A DNA stretch of 64,000 nucleotides from Epiperipatus broadwayi (taxonomy: Eukaryota; Onychophora; Udeonychophora; Euonychophora; Peripatidae), in NCBI GenBank assembly GCA_028023455.1, contig JAQFVV010006294.1, positions 2,629,001-2,693,000 of the forward strand, read 5' to 3'. The notes under the pieces are model-generated. The model ran no database searches, was not told the origin of the DNA, and saw only the letters and a program-made list of their open reading frames with translations. Within the stretch, counting starts at the first letter, position 1; each line of letters begins with the position of its first letter. Position numbers and translations under genes: made by a program. This document shows, one piece after another, positions 20,640-31,900 of the stretch.

Positions 20640-22977
20640 ATTATCAATTCTAGAAAGCTATTTTCAGTAGTTGAATGGTAAATAATTGACACTCATTGGT
20701 AGTGCTTCTTTCAAAAAAGAGATTCTCATGGCATACTGACTGAGAAATTCCCAAAATGTCCCACAAAAGACAAAAACATGATATTCACTCTTTTCGAGAC
20801 TCTTGGACAAATGAATATAGATTTGTACAGCCAAAAGATCGTGCTGGGTGTACATTATGCTGTGAAAGTATTGTGGGTTGTAGCTCAAGTGTACAAAGAT
20901 ATTATCAGACTAAACATGTGTTCATGTTTAAAAACTCAGATGAGAAAAGTGAAGCTATAAAAAGAACTGTTTCTGCCTTTAAGAAAAAAACTACTTATTT
21001 TTGTCAAATAATTGGAACCCAAAATAAAGCCCTGAATGTAGTTTACAACTGCTCATTGTGCGGCTTCAAAAGGCAAATCTTTCACAGATGGACAATTCAT
21101 CAAAGAAACGTTTTTGAAAAGTGCTGAAATCTTATTCAGTGATCTACCAAATAAACAAATGATACTGTCTTAAATTCGAGAAATACCAGCTTCTGCAAGA
21201 TCAATTCAAAGAAGAATAACTGATATGGCTGAAGATGTAACAACAAAACAGTTTACAACAAGTTGTTGCATTGAGTGTTGCTGTTGATAAAAGCACTGAT
21301 GTTAATAATATGGCACACCTAGCAATAATTGCATAATATTGTGACAACAATCATATTTGTGAAGAATTGTGTTGCTTGATTCCACTTACTCATACAGCAA
21401 AGGGACATGATATTTTTACTGCATTTTTCAATTATTTTGAAAATCAGAAAATTAACATAAATAAAATATTTAGTGTTACTACTGATATCAGCCGTGCAAT
21501 GGTTGGAAAGGAAAAGCGATTTGTTAAACTTCTTGAAAGTCATATTTAACATCAAATATTGAGTTTCAACTGCATTATACACCAGGAAAATTTAGTTGCA
21601 AAAATCTCATCACTATACTTGAATTCTGTAATGGACACTGTCATTAAAATAATTAATTTCATAGTTTCTCATTCTTCATTAACACATAGGCAATTTAAAT
21701 CCTTTTTGCAAGAAATGAATGGTGCATATATAGACCTCCCTCTATACATCAATGTTTATTAGATTAGTCAAGGTAGTGTCTTGAACAGGTTTCTATCATG
21801 TCTGAAAGAAATCAAGATGTTTCTTGATGAAAAAGAACAACATTATCTGGAAATAAATGATGAAAACTGGTTATGCAAATTGATGTTTCTGACTGATATA
21901 ACTCAATACCTGAATGAGTTAAACTTGCATTTACAAGGGAAGGGTCAAACAATACTAGAACTTTTTGAATATTGGAAAGAATTTGCATCAAAATTAGATA
22001 TATTTTGGCGTGATATTACCACTAACACCTACAAGTACTTTCTAAATGTAAAGGCCCATGCAAATCAATTTAATGTTAACAAAGATGAACTTCACAAATA
22101 CATTGAAGCTCTCAGAGAAGAATTTTCCAAACAATGCGAAGACTTCCAAATACACACACCCATATTTTCTTTCCTCATCAAAACTGTCTTAATTGATTTA
22201 AAGATGACTCCATTTCATTTATCTCTTTTTGAGTGGATGGATATTGATAATTTTGAAATGAAATTAATCGAATTAATGTCATCAGAATTGTGGAAAACTA
22301 AATTTGTAGAATTGCAGAAAGCTCCTGAAGGAAACTGTCTAGAAAAGTCGGCTGTCATTCTCAATTGTTGTGTCCCATTACCTGAAAGATTTAAGTCTTT
22401 GAAAAAAAACTGCTTGTGCTCTGCTTTTGGCATTTGGTTCAACTTGCTTATGTGAACAAATTTTCTCACATATGAAAAATATTTTGAGTTCACAAAGAAG
22501 TTGCCTAACACCTGAACATTCAGAAGCATGTGTGAAGCTAAAAGTGACCAATTACATACCTGACATTGAGCAAAGAGGTACAAGGGCAAGGTTCACATTA
22601 ATTTATTTTAATAATAAAAAATGGTTAATCATATTAGAATTCATGATATTGTTTTTTTATTTAAATTATATATTTTGTATAGGTAAAAAGTTGTAATTTA
22701 TAATTTGTAATATAATTTTTAATAAGCATGTTAAAAATTACATTCTAAGTATTTTAAAATATTGAATGACCAATAATATAAGATCCAGTTATAATGGAAT
22801 TTAAAAGTATATATTATATAGTAGTATATATTATATATTATATATAACTTTGAAGCCTATTATAACTGAACCAATTTTGATAATATAGTATAATAAGATT
22901 GGTAAAATCATGTCAGCACATGGAATAACATTGTAACATAGGTTCGGCACCACACTACTAAAAGGTTGCTGACCACT
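20352..22977 (+). mobile_element. hAT DNA transposon with exact 8-bp target duplication
   Basis: The left end reads ACAGGTCGGCAACC and the right end, on the minus strand, AGTGGTCAGCAACC. They are flanked by ATACTAAG on both sides (20344-20351 and 22978-22985). Eight-bp duplications and a CAG-GGTCGGCAACC-type terminus are typical of ZBED-like hAT elements. The single transposase gene on the plus strand is broken by several stops and a frameshift, so the copy is dead. It sits in the last intron of the DLG5-like gene, in the same orientation. Confidence 0.9.
20756..22590 (+). pseudogene. Broken hAT transposase (ZBED/GTF2IRD2-like)
   Basis: The N-terminal frame 20756-21127 starts MSHKRQKHDIHSFRDSWTNE and has a Cys pair (CTLCC) with TKH, a BED-like zinc finger. 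Then come VAVDKSTDVNNMAHLAI (first acidic catalytic region), TTDISRAMVGKEKRF, a CIIHQENL motif, and the longest open part (21781-22455, 224 aa), rich in helix, as in the insertion domain. After a frameshift near 22425 the C-terminal dimerisation region reads FGSTCLCEQIFSHMKNI and LTPEHSEACVKLKVT. At least three stops break it. Confidence 0.85.
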
Positions 22978-22985
22978 ATACTAAG

Positions 22986-24707
22986 GAAATACAAAGCATT
23001 TTTTTTTTTTAATTTTTCTTTGATATTATATATAAATATCTTCTTCATTTATTATAAAGTTTTAAAATAGTATTTGTTGCAGTATTTTCTTTTCGTTATT
23101 TCAGTATTTTGCCAAGTTGTTTTTTTGTAAAAGTCATTAAAACCCTTCTAGAAAAAAAAATATAGTTATCTATATACATTGCCATATAATTGAATAAATA
23201 TTCTATTAAAAATTAGCATTACAATGATGTATAGATAAAAGAACAAGTGTAGATAATGATTAGCACAATACTTAAGTTAAAAAAAAAAAATTGTTATTAT
23301 ATCAAATTTAAGTAAATTGTGAAGTTGTTTTAAATTATAAATAGATTACTCTACATAGAAATTATTCCATCCAGAAATAATGATGAAATGAGATAAAACT
23401 CATTAGACATTTGATGGAAAATGTGAATAATATAGTTAATTTTCAAATTAATATGTTGGTGAGATGATGAGAGAAAAAAGTGAAAAATACTTTATATAAC
23501 CAACATGAAATGGTTTCCTGGAACATATGCCATAATTTAATGTTTTCCTGATTCTGTGATTATTCAAAAGTCTGAAATAATGTAGATATCATAAGGAGAT
23601 ATTTTGAATATATTACTGTAGCAGATTAACATTCAGAAAAACTAATCATTGTTTATATCCAATTACTCCTAATGCACATTACAAATCAAAAGCATGTGGA
23701 AAATGTAATGTTTTTCTGATATTGTGAAGCATTTGAGATGCTTGCTCTTATTATTCAATCCTCCCCCCCTCCTGTTCGTGTAGAAAGATTATTCATTCAT
23801 TAACAATTATTTTAAATGCAATCTGTTTTTTGTTGGTTTTTTTTTAACTTTTTTTTTTTTTAATGTTTTTCTTTTGATTTACTGTAATCTAAAATATAAG
23901 TAAGTGATTTTTGAAAAGAATAAAGACTATAATAATTGCCACTTCAAATTTTATTCTTACTAGTTATTTTATAAAACAAATCATTAAAATAAGATAAATG
24001 GCATAAATTCTTACCAATACAATCAATTCAGATACTTCTTTAGCACAATCTTTAAACCTCTCATCTATCGAGTACATGAAACTTTATTGGATGATATGAG
24101 CAAGCATTTCAAATACTTCAGAATGCTGAATAATTGCAAGATTTTAAACACATGATTTTGATTAGTACTATGATTGAATATTAAAATTGACGACTTTATG
24201 TGACTTGTCTATGAGCATGACATGATTATTTCTGTGACCATTGTTACTTCAATATGTGTGCTACAAAAACTAGAAGAAATCTCATAAATATTTTTTTAGA
24301 TATTTGTATAACGTTGAACTTGCTGTAATATTATTCTATTTAATTTTACAGAAATATTACCAAAATCACCTTTTCCTTTACTTTTGCTATAATATCTTAT
24401 ATAAATCCAAATTTATCCAATCACTTCAAATACTTTTTAGCAAAAACCTTTTATTGTACATATATACACCTACGCTTAGACTGTCCGGCAGTAATATTTT
24501 TATTGTAAAATTAAAATGTATGTATATATTTTCAATTTTAATTACAAAAAAAAAAAAAATTACCTTTTAATAGAATCAATAAAGAGACTTTTAATGATCA
24601 TTTATTTCCAACTTTAGAAGTGTTTAAAATTGATACTGTTTAGGGGTATTTTTTATATAAATATTATTTGTAATATTTGAATACAAGTATAATTTATATA
24701 CTTGGAG
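22986..24707. other. AT-rich intronic DNA, no feature seen
   Basis: Poly-T and poly-A runs only. The 88-residue frame at 24304-24570 looks like chance in AT-rich DNA. Confidence 0.5.
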
Positions 24708-25083
24708 TTTAGATGTAATTGTGAGGGATTTGAACACAGACTTTCAAACTCTCTTCAGTTATCCATTCTATTCTCATACAACTGATACACATCAACAAGG
24801 AATTTGGGTATTCCATCGTCAGATTTTCAATGGTATGGCTAGCTGAAGAGTTAGAGGGTGGAATAGATTGAAGCCTGTCCATTAAAGTTTGAAGATTTGC
24901 TATCTTAATATAAACTGAGCACTGACAAATTGATGAGTGCTGGTTCAGCACGAAATACATTCTATTGGAGATCATTTATCTTTTTCACGTGTGTGGTCAT
25001 GTGTATTGGTTGTTTGAGATAGAGCGGATGGCTGAAGGGAGCTTGAAAGTCTGTATTTAAATCCCTTATAATTACATTCTAGA
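24708..25083. repeat. Inverted tRNA-like arms flanking a hammerhead
   Basis: The left arm (about 24708-24775) and right arm (about 25015-25083) are inverted copies. In the right-arm orientation each contains GGATGGCTGAAG, TTGAAAGTCTG and a B-box-like TTCAAATCC (TTTAAATCC in the right arm), suggesting a tRNA-derived SINE head. A hammerhead core lies between them at 24930-24970. Confidence 0.6.
24918..24975 (+). ncRNA. Hammerhead-like motif, family C, single degenerate copy
   Basis: UUGAUGA (C3 to U), then the same strong stem II as the array at 25373 (GUGCU, loop GGUUC, AGCAC), GAAA, and AUACAUU in place of AUGCAUC. The C3 change should abolish cleavage. The DNA is the plus strand, the same sense as the DLG5-like transcript. 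Confidence 0.6.
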
Positions 25084-25447
25084 TATTATTTTTAAATGTT
25101 TCAATTTTATAGAATCAATAAAAATTTATTTTAAATAAAGTTTAATTTTAAAATATTTTAAAACATGTTTAAATATATCAAAACATTAATATTCTAACAA
25201 CAATATTAAATATCTTTTTCATATGCTTCTACTAGGTTCTTTTCACCCTAGCCTGGATCCATTTATTAATATATAAATATAAAATATATAAGAATCAAGT
25301 TTTTATTAACAAATAAATGTGAATCCCAAGTAGTTAATATAACTGTTTCTAGAAGTATATTTGTTAAATGATATAGAAATAATAAACACCTCCATACTTC
25401 CCCATTCTTTTTAAATTCATATAAATAAAGATACAATAAAAGACAAA

Positions 25448-25503
25448 TGACCCCCAAGATGCATTTTGTGCTGAACCAACACTCATCAGTTGGCCCAGGT
25501 CAC
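25448..25503 (-). ncRNA. Hammerhead ribozyme, family C copy 1 (G12 mutated)
   Basis: CUGAUGA, stem II GUGUUG/CAGCAC with a GUU loop, AAAA instead of GAAA, AUGCAUC. Stem I pairs CCAA/UUGG and an outer GGUCA/UGACC across an internal loop. Predicted cleavage lies between 25458 and 25457. The G12 to A change probably inactivates it. Confidence 0.75.
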
Positions 25504-25855
25504 TATCTCTCATATATATCTTTATTATATGCAAAGTATTTATCTAGAGTAAATTGTTACTTTTTCATTTATCATTGTCAAACTTCCACCACTCACAACT
25601 TTGACGCCATCCATTTCTGATAAATACACTAATGATTATTACTAATCATTTTCGAAACTAGAGATTGTCTCTAGCACAGATATAAACTTTAAACCTCAGT
25701 TAAAGATTAATATATCTGATTTTTTTAATTTTACACACATGGAGTTATTCACATTTCTCTGTCCCGTATGTAATATCTTTATAGAAATAATAAATACCTC
25801 CATACTGCCCCATTCTTTTTAAATTCATATAAATAAAGATACAATAAAAGACAAA

Positions 25856-25911
25856 TGACCCCCAAGATGCATTTCGTGCTGAACCAGCACTCATCAGTTG
25901 TCCCAGATCAC
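25856..25911 (-). ncRNA. Hammerhead ribozyme, family C copy 2, intact core
   Basis: All core parts are canonical on the minus strand: CUGAUGA, stem II GUGCUG/CAGCAC with loop GUU (so G-C at 10.1-11.1), GAAA, stem III AU/AU with loop GC, then the AUC cleavage site. Stem I has an inner CAA/UUG and an outer GGUCA/UGAUC separated by internal loops, the region that contacts loop II in natural type I hammerheads. Cleavage is predicted between 25866 and 25865. This is the best candidate for an active ribozyme in the window. Confidence 0.85.
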
Positions 25912-27080
25912 TATCTTTCATATATATCTTTATTATATGCAAAGTATTTATCTAGAGTAAATTATTTTTTCATTTACCATTGTCAAACTTCCACCACTCA
26001 CAACTTTGACGCCATCCATTTCTAATAAATACACTAATGATTATTACTAATCATTTTCGAAACTAGAGATTGTCTCTAGCACAGATATAAACTTTAAACC
26101 TCAGTTAAAGTTTAATATATCTGATTTTTTTAATTTTACACACATGGAGTTATTTCTCTGTCCCGTATGTAATATCTTTATAGAAATAATAAATATCTCC
26201 ATACTGCCCCATTCTTTTTAAATTTGTATAAATAAAGATACAATAAAAGACAAATGACCCCCGTATTCAGTAATCCATTCCAGATCCACAACATAAGGCA
26301 AAGTTACCATTTAACATAACCATAAAAATTATTATATTTAACTTTTATACATTAAACTGACAATTAAAATTGAACTTTGAAAGTGTAAAAAAATTGTGTA
26401 TTGAAGTTATTCTTTGTCCTTTACTTTATTAATCCGGAACTTCACTTCCTGTGCATTTTTTATTTCATCCTTATATTTTTAAAAATGCATTTTATCATTT
26501 TACCACTCTCTAGCTTGGAAATCATCACTTTATGAAGAAAACTAACATTCATGTTCATTTTCTGACTTATGACTAAACGTGCAGCATGCACATAGATTAA
26601 TTTTTAAAAGTACAACCTTTTTCGTTGCTATAGGCACAAATAAGTAACAGATAAGAGAACTAAATTGATAACAAAACTTACAAAACATTAGAAAAATATC
26701 AGCTGAATGAGCTGAAATATATCTTGATGCATACATGCTATATCAGCCATTGGCATTTATTATACTTATGTGTTCATTGATTTAAGTATTTCATTTTAAG
26801 CATTATAGTGGGAATTGTTTACATTACATTAATAAAGTATAATGATTTTTATTGCTCAAAATAATATTACTTTGCCACAAAATTTATTCAAAATTGAAAG
26901 TTATACAATAAGTTGTATAATTTAAATTTGATTTAGTTACCTTGTCTGTTTGATATTATTAATTTAAAATATTAGTTTATAGAGGGCACATAAAACAGAG
27001 TTTTAATTTTCACTTTAATGTTGATTAATATTTTATATAGTTATATCTTTATAATTGTATATTATTCAGAAAATAAATAT

Positions 27081-27309
27081 ACACAGAGGCTAAACTCTCC
27101 ATACAGTAGCGCCACTCAGTGCAAGCCAGAGTAATCAATGGATGTAGGTAGGTTTGTGCATAAAATTCCTATCTAATGCCTACTCATCTAATATTTCTAA
27201 ACTAGTGTCTAGAATTGTGGCTTTCATCAATGAGGAGCCTTCTAACATACAATGATTATTCTGGTTTGCACTGAGTGGCGCTAGTGTATAGAGAGTTTAG
27301 CTTCTGTGT
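27081..27309. mobile_element. Family A fold-back element in the last DLG5-like intron
   Basis: About 229 bp with inverted ends (left ACACAGAGGCTAAACTCTC; the right end is its complement with one change). The interior matches family A ('gagtaatcaatg', 'tgtgcataaaat', 'tactcatctaatat'). A decayed hammerhead (27186-27240, minus strand) has UUGAUGA, GACA and GUU. It lies about 540 bp before the last splice acceptor. Confidence 0.75.
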
Positions 27310-27848
27310 AAACAGCTTGGGTAAGTATAAAGCATGGTGATCATGTCTTAATTAATTGTTAAAACTAATTAATGTTGGTAAGAAATATTTTAGAGATATC
27401 TAGAAATCTCAGATGGCTTTGCAAATTGAAACTGATAATTTGAATTAAGTGAACTAAATTGATAATTGAGTCTTATAAAACATGTTTATTGAATGACTTG
27501 GCAGTCATTGTTCCAAACTTTAATTTAATAAGAAAAGGCATATGCTACATGTTTTATAAATTGCATTAACCATATTCTATGAGAACCCACTGTTCTTGAA
27601 TATTAAGATAAGAAAAACTGTAAAATTAAAGCTATAGTCATTAGAAATTTATTATGTTCAAACAATCAATAAATTTAAACAATTGTTTAATAATGTTATT
27701 TTTCACATCTAATGAGATATAGATATATAAATACAGTTGATGTGGGAATCTGATCTTAGAAATCATAAAAGTTCTATCTACTTGTTCCCTTTTTATCTTT
27801 TCAGTAGTTAATGATAATTGTAGCTTCATAATTTTATATTTTTTGTAG

Positions 27849-27952
27849 GTGTAATTGTTGGCGGCAGCTTAAATCATATTTGTAATCAGATCAAAATTAC
27901 AGTAGATCAAGAACAGAGTAAAACTTTATGGATTCCTTGTGTTGGGCTTTAG
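27849..27952 (+). CDS. DLG5: DLG5-like MAGUK, last exon with stop codon
   Basis: Acceptor TTTTTTGTAG; the exon completes the split Gly and reads VIVGGSLNHICNQIKITVDQ, then EQSKTLWIPCVGL and TAG at 27950-27952. The ending QEQSK-LWIP-C is the DLG5 C terminus as I remember it (LWIPACP); DLG1-4 end with YIWVP instead. The four exons encode about 150 residues, the final part of the GK domain. Alternative: another divergent MAGUK, but the C-terminal match makes that unlikely. Confidence 0.9.
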
Positions 27953-28980
27953 TATAAGGCAGATGCTTCTTCCTGTTGAACAGCCTTCAAATTTCTCCAA
28001 TGGGTGATGGGATAATCCTGGGAAGGACTTGATTCCATAATCTTATTTCTATCATCAGGGTCATCTTAACAATGCAATCAAGAATCATATAATCATTGCT
28101 CATCTTATTAGGAACAAAAATTATTTAAATTAACATTGTTTTATAATTTATCTTTTAACAGCATATTGGAAGTTATGATTTTATTTTTTACATAAAATTG
28201 ACTCTAGTTGTCAATATTCGATCAAATTTGCAGTTTAACACTGGCTATGTTAAATGTTTTCAATTTCGAATAAATAATATTTTCTTTTTTTCTTTTAAAG
28301 AAAAAACAAACACAAGAGAAATCTGATTGTAAAAATCATTAAAATGTAAATATTGTATTTATTTTCAAATTTTACAGATATTGCTGTTAAATTAATTTTG
28401 TAAATACTTTTTTTTTAACTTACTGTTATTAAAAATCATTTTTTCTTGATAAAAAGTAGTCATGATTTTTATTTTATATATATATTTTTAAAAAAAAAAA
28501 AAGTGCAGTGCAGTTTGAAAAGCAAAATGAACAATTACTAAATTAGATCAACTTTTATTTAAAAAAAAGCCAGTGTTATTCATCTTGCCAGATCTTTAGT
28601 TTTTCTTTGACTACTCTGTCCATATGTGTATATATAAGGAAATTGTTTACAAGTCTTAGTATTTTTCATGGTATTTGGGCACAGTAACTTTTAACATTCT
28701 TGAAATTGTTATTCTTATCAACAGTGATTATAAAATATTGAATTGTTATTTTTTAAAATATTATTATTACTATCAAAAATATTTAAATTATGTATTAAAG
28801 TGCTTTTTTGTGTGTAAGCACTTTTTATATTAATTTTTGTTTTTAAAATGTTCATATCCAGGTGACCAAAGAAAAAGATTCATTAATCTTAATATCTTTG
28901 ACAAAAAGTGGTAATATTTTATGTTATAATGTACTTTTTAGCATCAGTAAATTATTCCTAAACTCATTGTAATCAATAAA
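27953..28980 (+). other. Probable 3' UTR of the DLG5-like gene
   Basis: AATAAA-type signals occur at 28269-28274 and 28975-28980. The later one lies in 'aatcaataaagag', with T/G-rich sequence following. Which is used cannot be told from sequence alone. Confidence 0.5.
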
Positions 28981-31900
28981 GAGTTTTTGCAAGATTTTGC
29001 ATTAACTCACTATGCTTGTTTTTTAAAAAAAATTTTCATGAAGTTAATTTTAATGAAGTTTTACTTTGATCTCATAAAATATTAGTGATTTTTCCAATAA
29101 TATTTTTTATATTAATTGGTTTGTTTGGTATTATGTATATATAAAAAAATTTTTACAATCTTTTTCTCTACATCTGTAGTTATTTATTTTTTTAATTTAA
29201 TTTTCTAACATGCATTGTCTTTATTGTCATTAAATAGTTTTAAAAGGATTGTGGAAATTGTGTAAAATATAATTTATCATTTATATTTAAATGAATAGCT
29301 GTGAAGTTTATTTAATTATGAATTGTTTTTAATGTAAATTCTTTATATATATCAGAAACTATTTATTTTACTATTAAATAGTAGAATATTTTAAATAATA
29401 CAATTAAAATTATTATTTTATTATGTTTTCTAGTACTTTATAAGAAGTTATGTAATTTATTGAAATGATGTTTTTATTTATATATTGTTATACATAAGAT
29501 GTAGATTTTTTTTATAATTATTATTACATACATTTTGTTCTCTTACACACAGACACACATATCATTATTTAGGATTATATATATATATTCACAGACACAT
29601 TAATATCAAACACATCCAATTATTTTTTAAAAGCAAAAATAATTCAACTATATATCTGAGAGCTGAAAAGTTTTTTAAAGATGTTTTGCTAAGCTGCACT
29701 GTATTTGCTGCTTAATATTTTAATTTTCTGCTAAATATTTTCAATCGTGCTGAAATGCAGATTTTGTTTTTTCTAATGCTTATCGTTATTGATTTACCTC
29801 AGATTTTTAGAAGATAATCATTTAATTACATTTATATATGTGTTAGTGACTATATATATATATATGATGTGTGTATAAAAACACCTTGAAATTTATCTAT
29901 TTTGATATATATTGTGGTTTTTATATGAGTACCATGAAATTTACTAAATATTTTTTTTCCTGACAATCTTCAGTTGTACTTTAGATTCTTTAATAGCCAT
30001 GAAATTGAGAAAACATTTTTTAAATATAATTTTTGTTTATTTTGGGGTTAATATATTATTATGTTTATTATTATTTTGCTTGTCCATAAATGTTATTTAA
30101 ATTCTTTATGAATATATGTTTTTTGCCTGAGAAAAATTTAACTGTATAAAGTGAAATAAATTTGATTCTTTGACACAGGTGAATTATAATATATTGGAAT
30201 ATAAATTTTTACTTTCATTATTAAATTTTGTTTGGGAAAATTAAATACCTGTGAATAGATTTTAAAAATAAATAAATAAAAGTTTTTTTTTCTCTCTATA
30301 TTATAAGTATATTTCTTTTCTTTTTTTTTTTTTGCCTTAATTTTATTACTTAAAATTATTTATGAATTAATATTATATTAGCCTGATTGACATATATATA
30401 TTAAATGTAGAAAGCAAACCCTCTAGTATTTTGGAATAAATGTCCAATTTATATTTATTTTTTATTTCTATGTTCAGAGAAGTGCAAGTCATGAATGTCA
30501 TGGCTGTAATAAATACTGTTTCAAACAACCAAAAAAAAAAAAACTGATTTATTCTTATGTTTTAATTTTTATCTTTCAAAAATGATTATAATCTAAATAT
30601 TTGCAAATATCAATTTATAATTTCTATATTATTTATTTTCATATTATATAAACTCATTTTATATTTATTGTTAACATATTAATTTCTTTGACCTAAAGCA
30701 ATAGATTATTACAACCAAGTAGTAATTAAATCAAATAATTAATTGAAAAATACAAGAAAACTTTCTAGAATCATAAAAATGCTATGTGAAAGTATATAGG
30801 CATAGTTACATTACATATTATTAAAAATATATTTTAAGTAGCAATATTGAACATTGCATATAGACATTTAATTAAATTTGATCTTATGAATAAGAAACTA
30901 TATCTGAACTGCTTTTTTTTTTTAAATTAATTTTTATGCTTGATTTGTCTTTTGCGGGCTTTAGTTTTTTTTTTTTTTAATGAAATAATTTTTTCATTCA
31001 TGTATTTTTTTCCCCCCATATATTAAACTTTATTTTAATACGGCGAGTCATTTATTTTTTTTTTTTTTAACTTGAATGTTTCAATTGGGATTCCAATTGC
31101 TATTTATCTATAGTTATTACATTCATTTTAAATAAAGATTTTATTACTTTGAGCTTTTAATCAGTGTCAAATTCCATATGATAGTTTCTTAATTTTTTCA
31201 ATCCTGTTGCTAGTGAGCAATTTTATTACTGAATTCAGTTTCATTTTGATCATTATTCATCACTTTGGATCTTTGATCAAATCTTTTTTTCTATAAAAGC
31301 TTCAGAAACTTGATCTCATTTCTCCTGGTTATGGTCATTTTTTTCCATTCCACAATTTCTGTAAATTATTGATTTGCCATCTCTCATTGTACAATTTTTT
31401 TTAATTTTATATATTTTTAAAGAATCAGCATGCTAGTTACTTTAATTTCTTTTTTTTTTTTTGCTTTGTCTTCTTTCTGTTAATCATATTTTCTTTTTCA
31501 TAAGATCTTTTTTTTTTCTCCATTCATAACAACTGTTTTCTGATTTCTTTAATATTTTTTTTTCCACCTACTTTATTGACAATTTTATCTTTTTATTTTT
31601 CTAAAAATCTACTTCCTAAAAAAAATTCAAATCATTTTTTTCACATTTTCATATCTTGATTATATATATTTATATAAAATTACAGATTAAATATGTAAAA
31701 GTCTCTTATAATTCCAATTTTACAATTTTTCTCTTATCGGAGGCATGATTGGGCATTGCAATTGACTCTATTCTGTTTGTCTCTAGTTATTATTTTATTT
31801 TTATGATTTTATTCCATGGTGACTTTCATAGCCCTCAAGAATCTATAAAGATTAACTCCATCTTCTTCTAAAAGCATTCTTTTATCTATCAATTTTCAAA

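Larger units (their letters stand above)
25373..26262 (-). mobile_element. Retrozyme-like tandem array, family C (~400-bp monomers)
   Basis: Direct repeats: 'atagaaataataaa' recurs at 25374, 25781 and 26180 (periods 407 and 399). On the minus strand each monomer runs from just after one hammerhead cleavage site to the next. Two monomers plus about 85 nt are present. There is no ORF. The array's 5' end on the minus strand (26262) lies about 2 nt from where a third hammerhead would cleave. Known animal and plant retrozymes are non-autonomous, spread through circular or linear self-cleaved RNAs and form such short arrays. Here it is antisense within the last DLG5-like intron. Confidence 0.85.
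16589..27848 (+). other. Last intron of the DLG5-like gene (11.26 kb)
   Basis: It begins GTATTA and ends TTTTTTGTAG. It carries a local duplication, an entire hAT element, hammerhead repeats of two families and a fold-back. Between these there is only AT-rich DNA (16600-17610, 22990-24700, 26270-27080, 27310-27840). Confidence 0.8.

Noticed and set aside
22795-22860. TATA-rich run as a promoter
   Set aside because: Simple AT repeat in hAT DNA with no gene start nearby.
25374-26262. CRISPR-like array
   Set aside because: The repeats are ~400 bp monomers without short spacers, and the sequence is eukaryotic.
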